A stretch of DNA of 19,354 bases from Candidatus Latescibacterota bacterium. GTDB taxonomy: Bacteria > Latescibacterota > UBA2968 > UBA8231. The stretch covers positions 1 through 19,354 of the forward strand of contig JAJDYK010000079.1 of the NCBI GenBank assembly GCA_022825185.1. Reading direction: 5' to 3'. The notes beneath the pieces were generated by a model. That model made no database searches, had not been told where the DNA came from, and saw nothing but the letters and a program-made list of their open reading frames with translations. This document shows positions 7,913 through 15,001 of the stretch, in pieces. A program made the position numbers and the translations under genes. Numbering within the stretch: the first letter of the stretch is position 1; each line of letters opens with the position of its first letter.

Positions 7913-9186
7913 GAATCGTCTGTGTACCAGAAGATTATGATATTGTGGCGACCCCATCTTGTGATCTCAATGTCGTTCTTTACGGGCGTACGGAGAATCC
8001 AGAGATCGGCTCAGTTGGTGCAACAGCCAGGAATGTGATCCAGCAGTGCCACTTCCAGCCGGCCGCCCGAGCTTGGGATCTTCTTTCAATCGCTTTATCT
8101 ATTATCGCAGCCGATACAGCCGCACGGCGCAATGAAAGCCCGGACGGCTGGACTCGCCAACTCGACCTACATATTGCCGTTAGTGATCCCGCGTTCTGGA
8201 ACTCACAAACCGATTTGCTGGTCAGACAACTCAAGTTCCTTACCACCGATATCTGGTCCGTCACCTTTTTGGCAGGCGGTGTTCATCCCGTCCCCAAAAA
8301 ACCTATATCCAAACCTGATCAGGATTGCGTAGTTCTTCTGTCCGGCGGGCTCGACAGCCTTATTGGAACAATCAATCTCCTGAGCGCTGGCGGAAAAGTC
8401 CCTTATGCTGTCAGCCAAATTTCGCGGGGCGACAAGCAGACGCAAACCTCTTTCGCATCTATGATCGGGGGTGGTCTCGCACATCTCCAACTCAACCACA
8501 ATTTCCGTTGTCCAGGCCAGAACGAGCTATCTCAGCGTGCCCGATCATTTATCTTTCTCGCCTATGGCGTACTCGCAGCCACGATTCTCGCTCGCTATCA
8601 CGATGGCGAAGACGTTACACTCTATGTCTGCGAGAACGGTTTCATTTCCATCAACCCTCCCTTGACCGGCGCACGAATCGGCAGCCTGAGTACAAGAACG
8701 ACCCATCCTGTTTTCATCGGCCTTTTTCAGCAACTTCTCAATGCTGCTGGTCTTAGGGTAAAGCTCGAAAACCCTTACCAGTTTCAGACCAAAGGGGAGA
8801 TGCTCCAACACTGCGTTGATCAAGCATTTCTGCAAAAACATGCACATACCAGCACGAGTTGTGGGCGTTATACACGCCGCTACAAACACTGCGGCCGGTG
8901 CCTGCCTTGTCTCATTCGTCGTTCCGCCTTTCACGCATGGGGTGTTACGGATCAAACAGAATATGTCTATGCCGACTTGTCGCGAGATGACCCAAACCAT
9001 GCGTATTATGACGATGTCCGTTCTGCCTCCATTGCCGTTGTAGCGGCGGAGGCTGACGGAATTTCGCAGTGGGCTGCCTCTTCGTTGAGTACTGCTCTGC
9101 TTGGCAATGTCAAGGCGTACCGAGATGTGGTAGGGCGAGGGCTTCATGAATTGGGATCATTTCTCAGAGCATCGGGGGTGTTGTGA
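7909..9186 (+). CDS. qatC: Qat anti-phage system QueC-like enzyme
   Basis: This 425-residue protein has a QueC-like half. QueC makes 7-cyano-7-deazaguanine from 7-carboxy-7-deazaguanine using ATP in queuosine synthesis. The PP-loop 'LLSGGLDS' (SGGLDS at 145-150) binds ATP. A 'CENGFISINPP' segment around 241-251 sits in the substrate region. The zinc site is complete: C318, C328, C331, C334 ('CGRCLPC' at the end), with spacing 10-3-3 close to QueC's 9-3-3. It is nearly twice the length of housekeeping QueC (about 220), with an N-terminal extension of about 135 residues of unknown fold. No other queuosine genes are nearby, so a defence role is far likelier than tRNA modification. The start overlaps qatB by 4 nt (ATGA) and the end overlaps qatD by 4 nt (GTGA). 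Confidence 0.92.
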   Translation: MRIVCVPEDYDIVATPSCDLNVVLYGRTENPEIGSVGATARNVIQQCHFQPAARAWDLLSIALSIIAADTAARRNESPDGWTRQLDLHIAVSDPAFWNSQTDLLVRQLKFLTTDIWSVTFLAGGVHPVPKKPISKPDQDCVVLLSGGLDSLIGTINLLSAGGKVPYAVSQISRGDKQTQTSFASMIGGGLAHLQLNHNFRCPGQNELSQRARSFIFLAYGVLAATILARYHDGEDVTLYVCENGFISINPPLTGARIGSLSTRTTHPVFIGLFQQLLNAAGLRVKLENPYQFQTKGEMLQHCVDQAFLQKHAHTSTSCGRYTRRYKHCGRCLPCLIRRSAFHAWGVTDQTEYVYADLSRDDPNHAYYDDVRSASIAVVAAEADGISQWAASSLSTALLGNVKAYRDVVGRGLHELGSFLRASGVL

Positions 9187-9953
9187 TCGATTTTCACTGT
9201 CACCTTGATCTTTATCCAGATCCTGACAATATGGCTCGCATCTGTAATGAGCGCGGCCTTTATGTCCTGTCCGTGACCACAACACCGAGTGCTTGGCATG
9301 GTACCAATGCTCTTGCACAGGATAGGATTAGGACGGCCTTAGGCTTGCATCCCCAACTCGCCCGTAAGCGAAAGACCGAACTCGGGCTCTTTAATGAGCT
9401 TCTACCGTACACCCGTTATGTTGGTGAAATCGGCCTAGATGGTGCATCGGAGTTCCGGTCCCACTGGAGGGACCAGATTGCTGTTTTCAATCATGTGCTT
9501 GATTCGTGTGCTCGTGCTGGCGGGAGAATCATGTCTATTCACAGTCGCCATGCTAGCAAGGCTGTACTCGACTGCTTGGCGTCGCATCCCTATGCCGGTA
9601 TACCCATTCTGCATTGGTTTTCTGGCAGTTTACGCGATCTTGAGCGTGCGATCGCTATGGAGTGCTGGTTTAGCGTTGGCCCCGCGATGTTGCGTGGTGC
9701 CAGAGGAAAAATGCTCGCGGCACGTATTCCGCGCGAACGCATTCTAACCGAATCCGACGGGCCATTTGCACAGATTGATTGTCGTTCAATCCTACCGTGG
9801 GAGGTGGATAGAGCGGTGACTATCCTCGCCGATCTTTGGGGCAAAAATGTGCCGGAGGCTCAGCAGATTCTGTATGACAATCTTTATCGGCTTACCCAAC
9901 TCCAAGCTCTGGTACGCGACTCCAGAACTAAACGTAATAACCATTGTGCGTAA
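9183..9953 (+). CDS. qatD: Qat anti-phage system TatD-family nuclease
   Basis: This 256-residue TatD-like metal-dependent hydrolase (TIM barrel, amidohydrolase superfamily) is probably a DNase. All expected metal ligands are visible: H5 and H7 in 'DFHCHLD', E82 in 'VGEIGLDG', H120 in 'MSIHSRHA', H144 in 'PILHWFSG' and D192 in 'TESDGPF'. The length is normal for TatD. The start is GTG at 9183, overlapping the qatC stop as GTGA; it puts HxH right at the N-terminus as usual for the family. It is the likely effector or nucleic-acid processing arm of Qat. A gap of about 80 bp with no obvious terminator follows. Confidence 0.92.
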   Translation: MIDFHCHLDLYPDPDNMARICNERGLYVLSVTTTPSAWHGTNALAQDRIRTALGLHPQLARKRKTELGLFNELLPYTRYVGEIGLDGASEFRSHWRDQIAVFNHVLDSCARAGGRIMSIHSRHASKAVLDCLASHPYAGIPILHWFSGSLRDLERAIAMECWFSVGPAMLRGARGKMLAARIPRERILTESDGPFAQIDCRSILPWEVDRAVTILADLWGKNVPEAQQILYDNLYRLTQLQALVRDSRTKRNNHCA

Positions 9954-10035
9954 AACTACTCATCTAGTTGTGGCCTGCGGAGTTGTTCCGAGATTTGAGA
10001 GAGGCTAAGAATCGACATCAACGGAGAAATAATAC

Positions 10036-10152
10036 ATGACAGACACACTGGTCTCCAAAGATACCGATTTTCTCCAAAGCTGCTATAGAGTGTCGCATAA
10101 CCAAGTGATCGCACTACCTGAACGAGCAGAGATAGGGCTTATCAGAACCTGA
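10036..10152 (+). CDS. Possible small ORF (38 aa) ahead of the DUF3800 gene
   Basis: An ATG with a purine-rich ribosome site (GGAG at 10023-10026, spacing 9) opens a 38-residue frame beginning 'MTDTLVSKDTDFLQSCYRV' and ending in TGA at 10150-10152. It resembles nothing I recognise. The DUF3800 gene begins 14 nt after its stop and has no Shine-Dalgarno of its own, so the small frame could act as a coupling leader. It may equally be chance. Confidence 0.22.
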   Translation: MTDTLVSKDTDFLQSCYRVSHNQVIALPERAEIGLIRT

Positions 10153-10166
10153 AATGAACCTATAGT

Positions 10167-10838
10167 ATGACCCGCTGCGCCTACATCTTTCTCGACGAGT
10201 CTGGAAACTTCGACTTCAGTGCGAATGATTCCCGCTACTTCGTCTTGACCGGAGTCAGCATGCGGCGACCGTTTCCGGCGTTGCGGACGCTCGACTCGTA
10301 CAAGCATGACCTTCTTGAAGCTGGTCGAAATATCGAGTACTTCCATTGTGCTCACGACCGCAGGGTAGTCCGTAATCGGGTATTCGATCTGATAGCCGCT
10401 CATCTCAATGACATGCGTATGGAATGTCTGGTGACAGAGAAATCAACGGTCAGTGCTAACTTACGGCGAGACACTCAGTTCTATCCGAGAATGCTGGGCT
10501 ACCTGTTGAAGCATATCCTGTCCAAGGAATTGACCACAGATGCCAAGGAAATCATCGTCATTACAGATTCCATTCCGCTGCACAATAGACGGCACGTCAT
10601 TGCCAAAGCGGTGAAGCGAGCGTTGACGAAGATGTTACCACAGACAAAGAAGTATCGCATCATGCACCATAGCTCCCGCTCACACTTCGGACTACAGGTG
10701 GCGGATTATTGCTGTTGGGCTGTATTCAGGAAGTGGGAACAGGGGGACACGACTCATTTTGATCGCATCCGGCCGAGCTTGGCGAGCGAGCATCAAATGC
10801 TCCGCAAGGCGACACGCCGTATGTTAAAGAAAAAATGA
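10167..10838 (+). CDS. DUF3800 domain protein
   Basis: This 223-residue protein matches the DUF3800 family, thought to have an RNase H-like fold with acidic catalytic residues. The N-terminal 'AYIFLDESGNF' carries the conserved D-E-S-G (10-13). 'EIIVITDSI' in the middle supplies another Asp on a strand, and the C-terminal 'LQVADYCCWAVFRKWE' is the family's second signature, with Asp after 'VA'. Function is not established; members are frequent in defence islands and phage-related regions and are suspected nucleases. The ATG at 10167 lacks a clear Shine-Dalgarno. It lies 213 bp after qatD and precedes the repeat-rich gap. It may be a Qat accessory or an independent cargo gene. No truncation is seen. 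Confidence 0.82.
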   Translation: MTRCAYIFLDESGNFDFSANDSRYFVLTGVSMRRPFPALRTLDSYKHDLLEAGRNIEYFHCAHDRRVVRNRVFDLIAAHLNDMRMECLVTEKSTVSANLRRDTQFYPRMLGYLLKHILSKELTTDAKEIIVITDSIPLHNRRHVIAKAVKRALTKMLPQTKKYRIMHHSSRSHFGLQVADYCCWAVFRKWEQGDTTHFDRIRPSLASEHQMLRKATRRMLKKK

Positions 10839-10985
10839 CCCCCCCGACTACTCCGTTGCCGGAGAGTTCTCACCTGGAGCGCTTGTCATCGGGGGGGAAC
10901 CTTTTGACATCGGGCTATATGAATTATACCCGACCGCCCCTCCTGACCACCCGGGGGCATCCTAAGGGGATGCCGTCGTCAGGAG
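10839..10985. repeat. Cluster of inverted repeats after the DUF3800 gene
   Basis: Three nested or successive stem-loops begin directly at the DUF3800 stop. First, CCCCCCCGA (10839-10847) pairs with TCGGGGGGG (10889-10897), enclosing a smaller hairpin CTCCG-TTGC-CGGAG (10851-10864). Second, TCGGG-c-TATA (10910-10919) pairs with TATACCCGA (10925-10933) around TGAAT. Third, CTCCTGAC (10940-10947) pairs with GTCAGGAG (10978-10985), and inside it GGCATCC (10956-10962) pairs with GGATGCC (10968-10974). None ends in a clear T-tract, so a classical terminator is doubtful. A structured RNA or DNA element fits better. Confidence 0.6.
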
Positions 10986-10993
10986 AGGACTTT

Positions 10994-11038
10994 AACTTGA
11001 CGAGAAATGTACTCTCCGAGGCGGGCGCATGTCAAGTT
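10994..11038. repeat. Inverted repeat AACTTGAC / GTCAAGTT
   Basis: AACTTGAC (10994-11001) and GTCAAGTT (11031-11038) are exact 8-bp inverted arms separated by 29 bp. It continues the series of inverted repeats in this gene-free stretch. No function can be assigned. Confidence 0.4.
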
Positions 11039-11061
11039 TTGGCCGATGCGCGTTGGAAACG

Positions 11062-11077
11062 CCTGTGGGACCACAGG
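11062..11077. repeat. Tight palindrome CCTGTGG-GA-CCACAGG
   Basis: Two 7-bp arms (11062-11068 and 11071-11077) are separated by only 2 bp, which suggests a protein-binding operator or cruciform-type site more than an RNA hairpin. It lies 3 bp before the 10-bp tandem array. Confidence 0.5.
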
Positions 11078-11080
11078 TTG

Positions 11081-11129
11081 GCTTATTCTGGCTTATTCTG
11101 GCTTATTCCGGCTATTCTGGCTTATTCGT
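11081..11129. repeat. Five-copy 10-bp tandem repeat (GCTTATTCTG)
   Basis: Units begin at 11081, 11091, 11101, 11111 and 11120. The first two are exact GCTTATTCTG, the third is GCTTATTCCG, the fourth lacks one T (GCTATTCTG), and the fifth degenerates at its end. The period is close to one helical turn, so copies would face the same side of the DNA. Confidence 0.85.
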
Positions 11130-11154
11130 GGATACTGCCCACACATCTGGAAGC

Positions 11155-11210
11155 TATGACAAGCTGTGACACGGAGCTATGACATGGCATACTGTGACAA
11201 GCCATCACAG
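11155..11210. repeat. Four TRTGACA direct repeats and an overlapping inverted repeat
   Basis: TATGACA (11155), TGTGACA (11165), TATGACA (11178) and TGTGACA (11193) occur at intervals of 10, 13 and 15 bp in alternating form. The last copy also forms CTGTGA (11192-11197) / TCACAG (11205-11210) with 7 bp between. The pattern resembles a multi-site protein-binding region or degenerate iterons. No initiator gene is present nearby. Confidence 0.55.
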
Positions 11211-11260
11211 AATCGCGGGTGAATCGTGAAACAGCGTCTGCTGTGTACGGAGGTGCTATC

Positions 11261-11307
11261 GGGGTCTTAAGGGGGTCTTAAGGGGGTCTTAAGGGGGTCT
11301 TAAGGGG
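11261..11307 (+). repeat. Four-copy 11-bp repeat (GGGGTCTTAAG) forming a G-quadruplex motif
   Basis: Exact GGGGTCTTAAG units begin at 11261, 11272, 11283 and 11294 and end in a fifth G-run (11304-11307). The + strand therefore has five G-tracts of 4-5 bases separated by the 6-nt loop TCTTAA, which satisfies a strict four-tetrad intramolecular G-quadruplex pattern. The 11-bp period places TAA stops in all three + frames. As TTAA is its own complement, stops also occur in the minus frames, so nothing is translated across it. It lies 423 bp before the hsdR start. Confidence 0.88.
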
Positions 11308-11415
11308 CGCTATTATATCTCATTCGCGTCAGGCTAGCTTATCCAAAAGTGTACGGTAATCCGATCTAGCCAAGATCACCAAAGGCGGCGAACGCCATAA
11401 CTATCGAAGAGCGGT

Positions 11416-11658
11416 TCAATTGAAACGATTACCCTCCCAAGCTGCCAATTCCTCTTCTGGGAGCGGCTCAAAGAAGCCGTCGTCGAGTTTTATCCGGCCC
11501 TTCATGGAGCCGAATTTCCGCTTACCCTGCTTTTGGACGCTTACTATCTGGGCCACCGGCGTGCCGCTGCGGGCGATGACGACCTCCTCCCCGGCCTCGA
11601 CTTTGGCAAGCAAGCGCGACAGGTTGGTCTTCGCTTCATGGACATTCACTGTTACCAT
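11416..11658 (-). CDS. Phd/YefM-family antitoxin, apparently without a toxin
   Basis: This 80-residue antitoxin starts 'MVTVNVHEAKTNLSRLLAKV', the DNA-binding N-terminal signature of Phd/YefM proteins. It continues with 'GEEVVIARSGTPVAQIV' and the toxin-binding C-terminal acidic segment 'FFEPLPEEELAAWEG'. Such antitoxins neutralise a PIN (VapC-type), Doc or RelE toxin and repress their own promoter. The start ATG (11656-11658) has AAGGAG 8 bp upstream; a longer open frame to 11835 would run antisense into hsdR and was not used. Normally a toxin gene follows directly. Here the downstream minus strand (below 11416) holds no toxin frame, only the repeat region. So it is an orphan, perhaps kept as an antidote or as a regulator of the divergent hsdR, which starts 72 bp away. 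Confidence 0.85.
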   Translation of the reverse strand: MVTVNVHEAKTNLSRLLAKVEAGEEVVIARSGTPVAQIVSVQKQGKRKFGSMKGRIKLDDGFFEPLPEEELAAWEGNRFN

Positions 11659-11668
11659 CGCCAACTCC

Positions 11669-11716
11669 TTGGGAATGAAGTTAGCTGAGAATATAGCCAA
11701 CCAAGTAACTTGGCAA
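11669..11716. promoter_or_regulatory. Divergent antitoxin/hsdR promoters centred on a palindrome
   Basis: CCAAGT-A-ACTTGG (11701-11713) is a perfect palindrome. For hsdR, TTGGGA (11669-11674), 17 bp, TATAGC (11692-11697) puts the start near 11704, inside the palindrome. For the antitoxin on the minus strand, TTGCCA (11711-11716 on the opposite strand) and TATATT (11690-11695) are separated by 15 bp, with the palindrome largely between them. One bound regulator could therefore control both genes. Antitoxin autoregulation through such sites is typical of the family; the promoter matches themselves are moderate. Confidence 0.5.
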
Positions 11717-11730
11717 ACGGAGAGCCCTTT

Positions 11731-14667
11731 GTGAACGCCCTCAACATCACCGAAGCCACCACCGTCCAGTTCCCCATGGTCCGCCACGCGGCCGAGATCG
11801 GCTGGACGCCACTCTCCCCACAAGACGCCCTGCAAAAGCGCGGCGGCGAAGCCGGGATGCTATTCCGCGATGAACTTGAAGGAGCACTCGGGCGATTCAA
11901 TCCCTGGATGACAGACGATTCCATCCGCGCCGTCGTCGAACGACTCGAAGCGATCTCGCCGACGATTGAGGGCAACCGCGAGATGCTCGCTTGGCTGCGC
12001 GGGGAGCGGCAATGGTACGACGAGGCCGAACAACGATCCCGCCCCGTCCAGTTCATCGACTTCGCTGCGCCCAGCACCAACATCTTCCACGTCACTTGGG
12101 AATGGAAGCTCAAGCCACCAGCGCGCAAGGGCAACCGCGCCGACGTGATGTTCATCGTCAACGGCGTGCCAGTTGCCATCGTCGAGCATAAGCACCCAAA
12201 AGACGCCGACGCCATCGAGCGGGGCGTCACCCAGTTGCTACGCTACGAGAAGGAGACGCCGGAACTGATGGGGGCGGCGCAGCTCTTCAACGTTACCCAC
12301 CTCCTCGACTATTGGTACGGCGTCACTTGGAACATAGCGCGCCGGTACATGGCGCGTTGGAAAGAGCAGTCGGAGGAAAACTACCGCTTCGCCGTCCAGT
12401 CGTTCTTCGAGCCGACCGATTTCCTGCGCACACTGCGCGATTGGATCCTGTTCTACGTCGAAGACGGCGAGACGCGAAAGTCCGTGCTGCGCCAGCACCA
12501 GCGCCGAGCCGTGGACCGCATCGTCGAGCGCTGCGCCGAGCCAGCGAAACGACGCGGACTCATCTGGCACACCCAAGGCTCCGGCAAGACATTCACCCTG
12601 CTCACCGCTGCTCGTCTGATCTTGGAACGCAAGGATGAATTCCGCACGCCGACAGTGGTCGTGGTCGTGGACCGAACGGAACTCGAAGGGCAACTCAAGG
12701 GCTGGGTCGAGCGCCTGCTCGGCGAGATGCAGCAGCAGGACATCGCAGTATGGCGTGCGAACTCCAAGGACGACTTGCGGGATATGCTCAAAACCGACAA
12801 GCGCGGCCTAATCCTGTCCATGATCCACAAGTTCGAGGGGCTGGAGAAAGACGCCAATACCCGCGACAACGTGTACGTATTCATCGACGAAGCGCACCGC
12901 TCGGTCGCCAAGGAACTGGGCACCTATCTGATGGCGGCCGTGCCCAACGCAACGATCATCGGATTCACCGGCACGCCAATTGACCAAACTGCGTACGGAG
13001 AAGGCACCTTCAAGATATTCGGAGTCGATGACGAGTTGAACTATCTCGACAAGTACTCCATCGCCGAGTCGATTGAGGACGAAACAACGCTACCGATTCG
13101 CCACACCATGGCCCCGAGCGAGATGACGGTGCCAACAGAGCGGCTCGACCAAGAATTTTTCGCCCTCGCCGAGATGGAGGGCGTCACCGATGTCGATGAA
13201 CTCAACAAGGTCCTCGACCAAACCGTCGGCCTGCGCACCTTCCTCACTGCCGACGACCGCATCGAAAAGGTCGCCAAATTCGTCGCCAATCATTTCCAAA
13301 AGAACGTGGAACCGCTCGGCTACAAGGCGTTCCTCGTCGGCGTAAACCGCGAAGCCTGTGCCAAGTACAAGCGGGCGCTCGACAAGCTACTGCCGCCCGA
13401 ATGGACTGTGCCAGTCTATACCGAGAATGCCTCCGACATCGTCAACCGCCCGATCGTGGCAGAGTACCAGCTTTCACCGGAAAGCGAGGCAGACACGCGC
13501 CTGATGTTCAAGAAAGCGGATGCGAACCCGAAGATCCTCATCGTCACCGACAAACTGCTCACAGGCTACGACGCGCCGCTCCTCTACTGCCTGTATCTCG
13601 ACAAGCCCATGCGCGACCACGTACTCCTGCAAGCCATTGCGCGCGTGAATCGCCCTTACGGCCCGCAAAAACGGATCGGCCTCGTAGTCGATTTTGTCGG
13701 CGTTCTGCGCGAACTAAAAAAGGCGTTGCAATTCGACTCGTCCGACGTCAGCGGCGCAATTGAAGACCTTGATCTCCTGCTAAGCGAATTGCTCGACAAG
13801 CTCAGACAAGCGAAAGCTACCTACCTCGCCGATGGGAAAAATGGTGGCGCAGATGAACGACTAGAGCAGCTCGTCTATGGGCGTTTTCTAGAACCAGAGC
13901 GGCGCAAGGAGTTCTTTGAAGCCTACAAGGAGATTGAGGCACTTTGGGAGATCCTGTCGCCTTCGCCAGCGTTGCGCGACCACATCGAAACCTTCAGGCG
14001 GCTGGCGCGACTCTACGAGATTGTACGAAACGCCTATGCCAGCGGCACCAGCTATACGGCGGACTTAGCTAACAAAACGCGCCTCCTGGTACAAGAGAAT
14101 GCTACTCAAGAAGGGCTAGGCCGTTTGACGAAGACCGCGACGTTTGACGTATCCACCCTTAAAGCCCTGCGAAGCGAGTCAGGCTCGGACGCGGCCAAAG
14201 TGTTCAACCTCGTGCGCGGCCTCCGGCAGGAAATCGAGAGCAACCCAGACAAAGAGTCCGTGCTGCTGCCCTTAAAGGAACGCGCTGAAAGCATCCTGAA
14301 GGAAATGGAAAATCGCAAGACGACCGCGCTAGCAGCTATGGATCGGTTAGCTGATCTCGCCGCGGAGAAGGATGCAGCCATCCGGGCTGAACGGGATAGC
14401 GGGCTATCGTCGCGCGCGTTCGCTGTTCATTGGGCGTTGAAGGACGACGACAAGCTGAAGATCGCTGGCATCAACACCTTGGAGTTGGCACAACGAGCAG
14501 AAATGCTTCTCGGCCGCTTCCCCAATGCGCCCGTCAACGCCGATGAGCAACGACGGCTGCGCACGGCCCTCTATGTTCCGCTACTGCGACTGCAAAGGGA
14601 CGAACGGAGCCGCGTCGTAGAGCGCATCCTCGGTATTTTGGGAGCAAGCATTGATGCGGACGCCTGA
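11731..14667 (+). CDS. hsdR: Type I restriction-modification restriction subunit
   Basis: This 978-residue motor-nuclease subunit translocates and cleaves unmodified DNA as part of the HsdR2M2S1 complex. The N-terminal nuclease domain shows the PD-(D/E)XK pattern: D139 in 'RADVMFIV' and E152-x-K154 in 'IVEHKH'. The SF2 helicase core has Walker A 'TQGSGKT' (281-287), 'DEAH' (386-389) and motif III 'GFTGTP' (411-416). A second RecA-like part includes '[15 protein letters not shown]' and '[13 protein letters not shown]', and a helical C-terminal region follows. The GTG at 11731 was chosen because GGAG lies 8 bp upstream. A TTG seven codons earlier falls inside the palindrome and has no ribosome site. 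Gene length and motifs are intact. It is separated from hsdS by about 6.5 kb of Qat and other DNA, so it probably uses its own promoter. Confidence 0.94.
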   Translation: MNALNITEATTVQFPMVRHAAEIGWTPLSPQDALQKRGGEAGMLFRDELEGALGRFNPWMTDDSIRAVVERLEAISPTIEGNREMLAWLRGERQWYDEAEQRSRPVQFIDFAAPSTNIFHVTWEWKLKPPARKGNRADVMFIVNGVPVAIVEHKHPKDADAIERGVTQLLRYEKETPELMGAAQLFNVTHLLDYWYGVTWNIARRYMARWKEQSEENYRFAVQSFFEPTDFLRTLRDWILFYVEDGETRKSVLRQHQRRAVDRIVERCAEPAKRRGLIWHTQGSGKTFTLLTAARLILERKDEFRTPTVVVVVDRTELEGQLKGWVERLLGEMQQQDIAVWRANSKDDLRDMLKTDKRGLILSMIHKFEGLEKDANTRDNVYVFIDEAHRSVAKELGTYLMAAVPNATIIGFTGTPIDQTAYGEGTFKIFGVDDELNYLDKYSIAESIEDETTLPIRHTMAPSEMTVPTERLDQEFFALAEMEGVTDVDELNKVLDQTVGLRTFLTADDRIEKVAKFVANHFQKNVEPLGYKAFLVGVNREACAKYKRALDKLLPPEWTVPVYTENASDIVNRPIVAEYQLSPESEADTRLMFKKADANPKILIVTDKLLTGYDAPLLYCLYLDKPMRDHVLLQAIARVNRPYGPQKRIGLVVDFVGVLRELKKALQFDSSDVSGAIEDLDLLLSELLDKLRQAKATYLADGKNGGADERLEQLVYGRFLEPERRKEFFEAYKEIEALWEILSPSPALRDHIETFRRLARLYEIVRNAYASGTSYTADLANKTRLLVQENATQEGLGRLTKTATFDVSTLKALRSESGSDAAKVFNLVRGLRQEIESNPDKESVLLPLKERAESILKEMENRKTTALAAMDRLADLAAEKDAAIRAERDSGLSSRAFAVHWALKDDDKLKIAGINTLELAQRAEMLLGRFPNAPVNADEQRRLRTALYVPLLRLQRDERSRVVERILGILGASIDADA

Positions 14668-15001
14668 CGAACGACGCGAGACCATGCGCGAGCGCGTCGC
14701 ATCTTGGGCACAGCGGCTGAACGTCCAGCCACGGCAGGTGCGCGTGCAGTGCATGACGCGCAAGTGGGGCTCGTGTTCGACTGCGGGCGTTGTCACCCTT
14801 GCCGCTGATCTGGCCGATCAGGACTCAGGCTTCCAAGACTTCGTCATTGTCCACGAACTGCTGCACCTGCGCGTGCCCAACCACGGCAAGCTCTTCAAAG
14901 CCTTGCTAACGGCGCACGTACCCGCTTGGCAAACGCACGCTTCTCACCGCACCAACGCCAAGCGTCCCACCGCAACAAACGAATCCGCCCTCAAGCGATA
15001 G
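14654..15001 (+). CDS. YgjP-like (DUF45/M48-type) metallopeptidase
   Basis: This 115-residue YgjP-type zinc metallopeptidase has the family's 'TRKWGSCS' (about 35-42) and '[18 protein letters not shown]', with HELLH at 67-71 and the third-ligand region 'NHG' at 76-78. Such genes are often found directly after type I hsdR. It overlaps the hsdR end by 14 nt; ATG 14654 has GGGAG 9 bp upstream (TTG at 14651 is an alternative). The conserved fold seems to end near 'AHVPAW' (about residue 92). The final 23 or so residues, rich in Arg, Thr and Ala, overlap the M6 peptidase gene antisense for 58 bp. They look like accidental read-through at the island edge. Role unknown; turnover of HsdR or another R-M subunit is a guess from position. 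Confidence 0.85.
   Translation: MRTPDERRETMRERVASWAQRLNVQPRQVRVQCMTRKWGSCSTAGVVTLAADLADQDSGFQDFVIVHELLHLRVPNHGKLFKALLTAHVPAWQTHASHRTNAKRPTATNESALKR

Noticed and set aside
7909..9186. Housekeeping queC of queuosine synthesis
   Set aside because: It is nearly double the usual length, has no queD/queE/queF neighbours and sits in the diagnostic qat gene order.
10839..10897. Rho-independent terminator after DUF3800
   Set aside because: The GC stem has a 41-nt loop and is followed by AACCTTTT, not a continuous T-tract, so it does not meet the usual pattern.
10835..11182. 115-aa frame starting in an ATGA overlap with the DUF3800 gene
   Set aside because: It runs through hairpins and the 10-bp array, giving a repeated 'AYSGLFWLIP'-type product. 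No ribosome site or recognisable domain is present, so it is probably non-coding.
11192..11210. CRP/FNR-type site
   Set aside because: The TGTGA/TCACA half sites are 7 bp apart rather than 6, and it overlaps the local direct repeats, so a CRP call is not supported.
11081..11307. CRISPR array
   Set aside because: Units are 10-11 bp and contiguous, with no spacers of 25-45 bp and no cas genes.
11308..11415. Toxin gene paired with the Phd/YefM antitoxin
   Set aside because: Minus-strand frames below 11416 are short and stop within about ten codons. No PIN, Doc or RelE sequence pattern is seen.
11710..11730. TTG start for hsdR
   Set aside because: It lies inside the palindrome at the predicted transcription start and lacks a ribosome site, whereas GTG 11731 has GGAG at the right distance.
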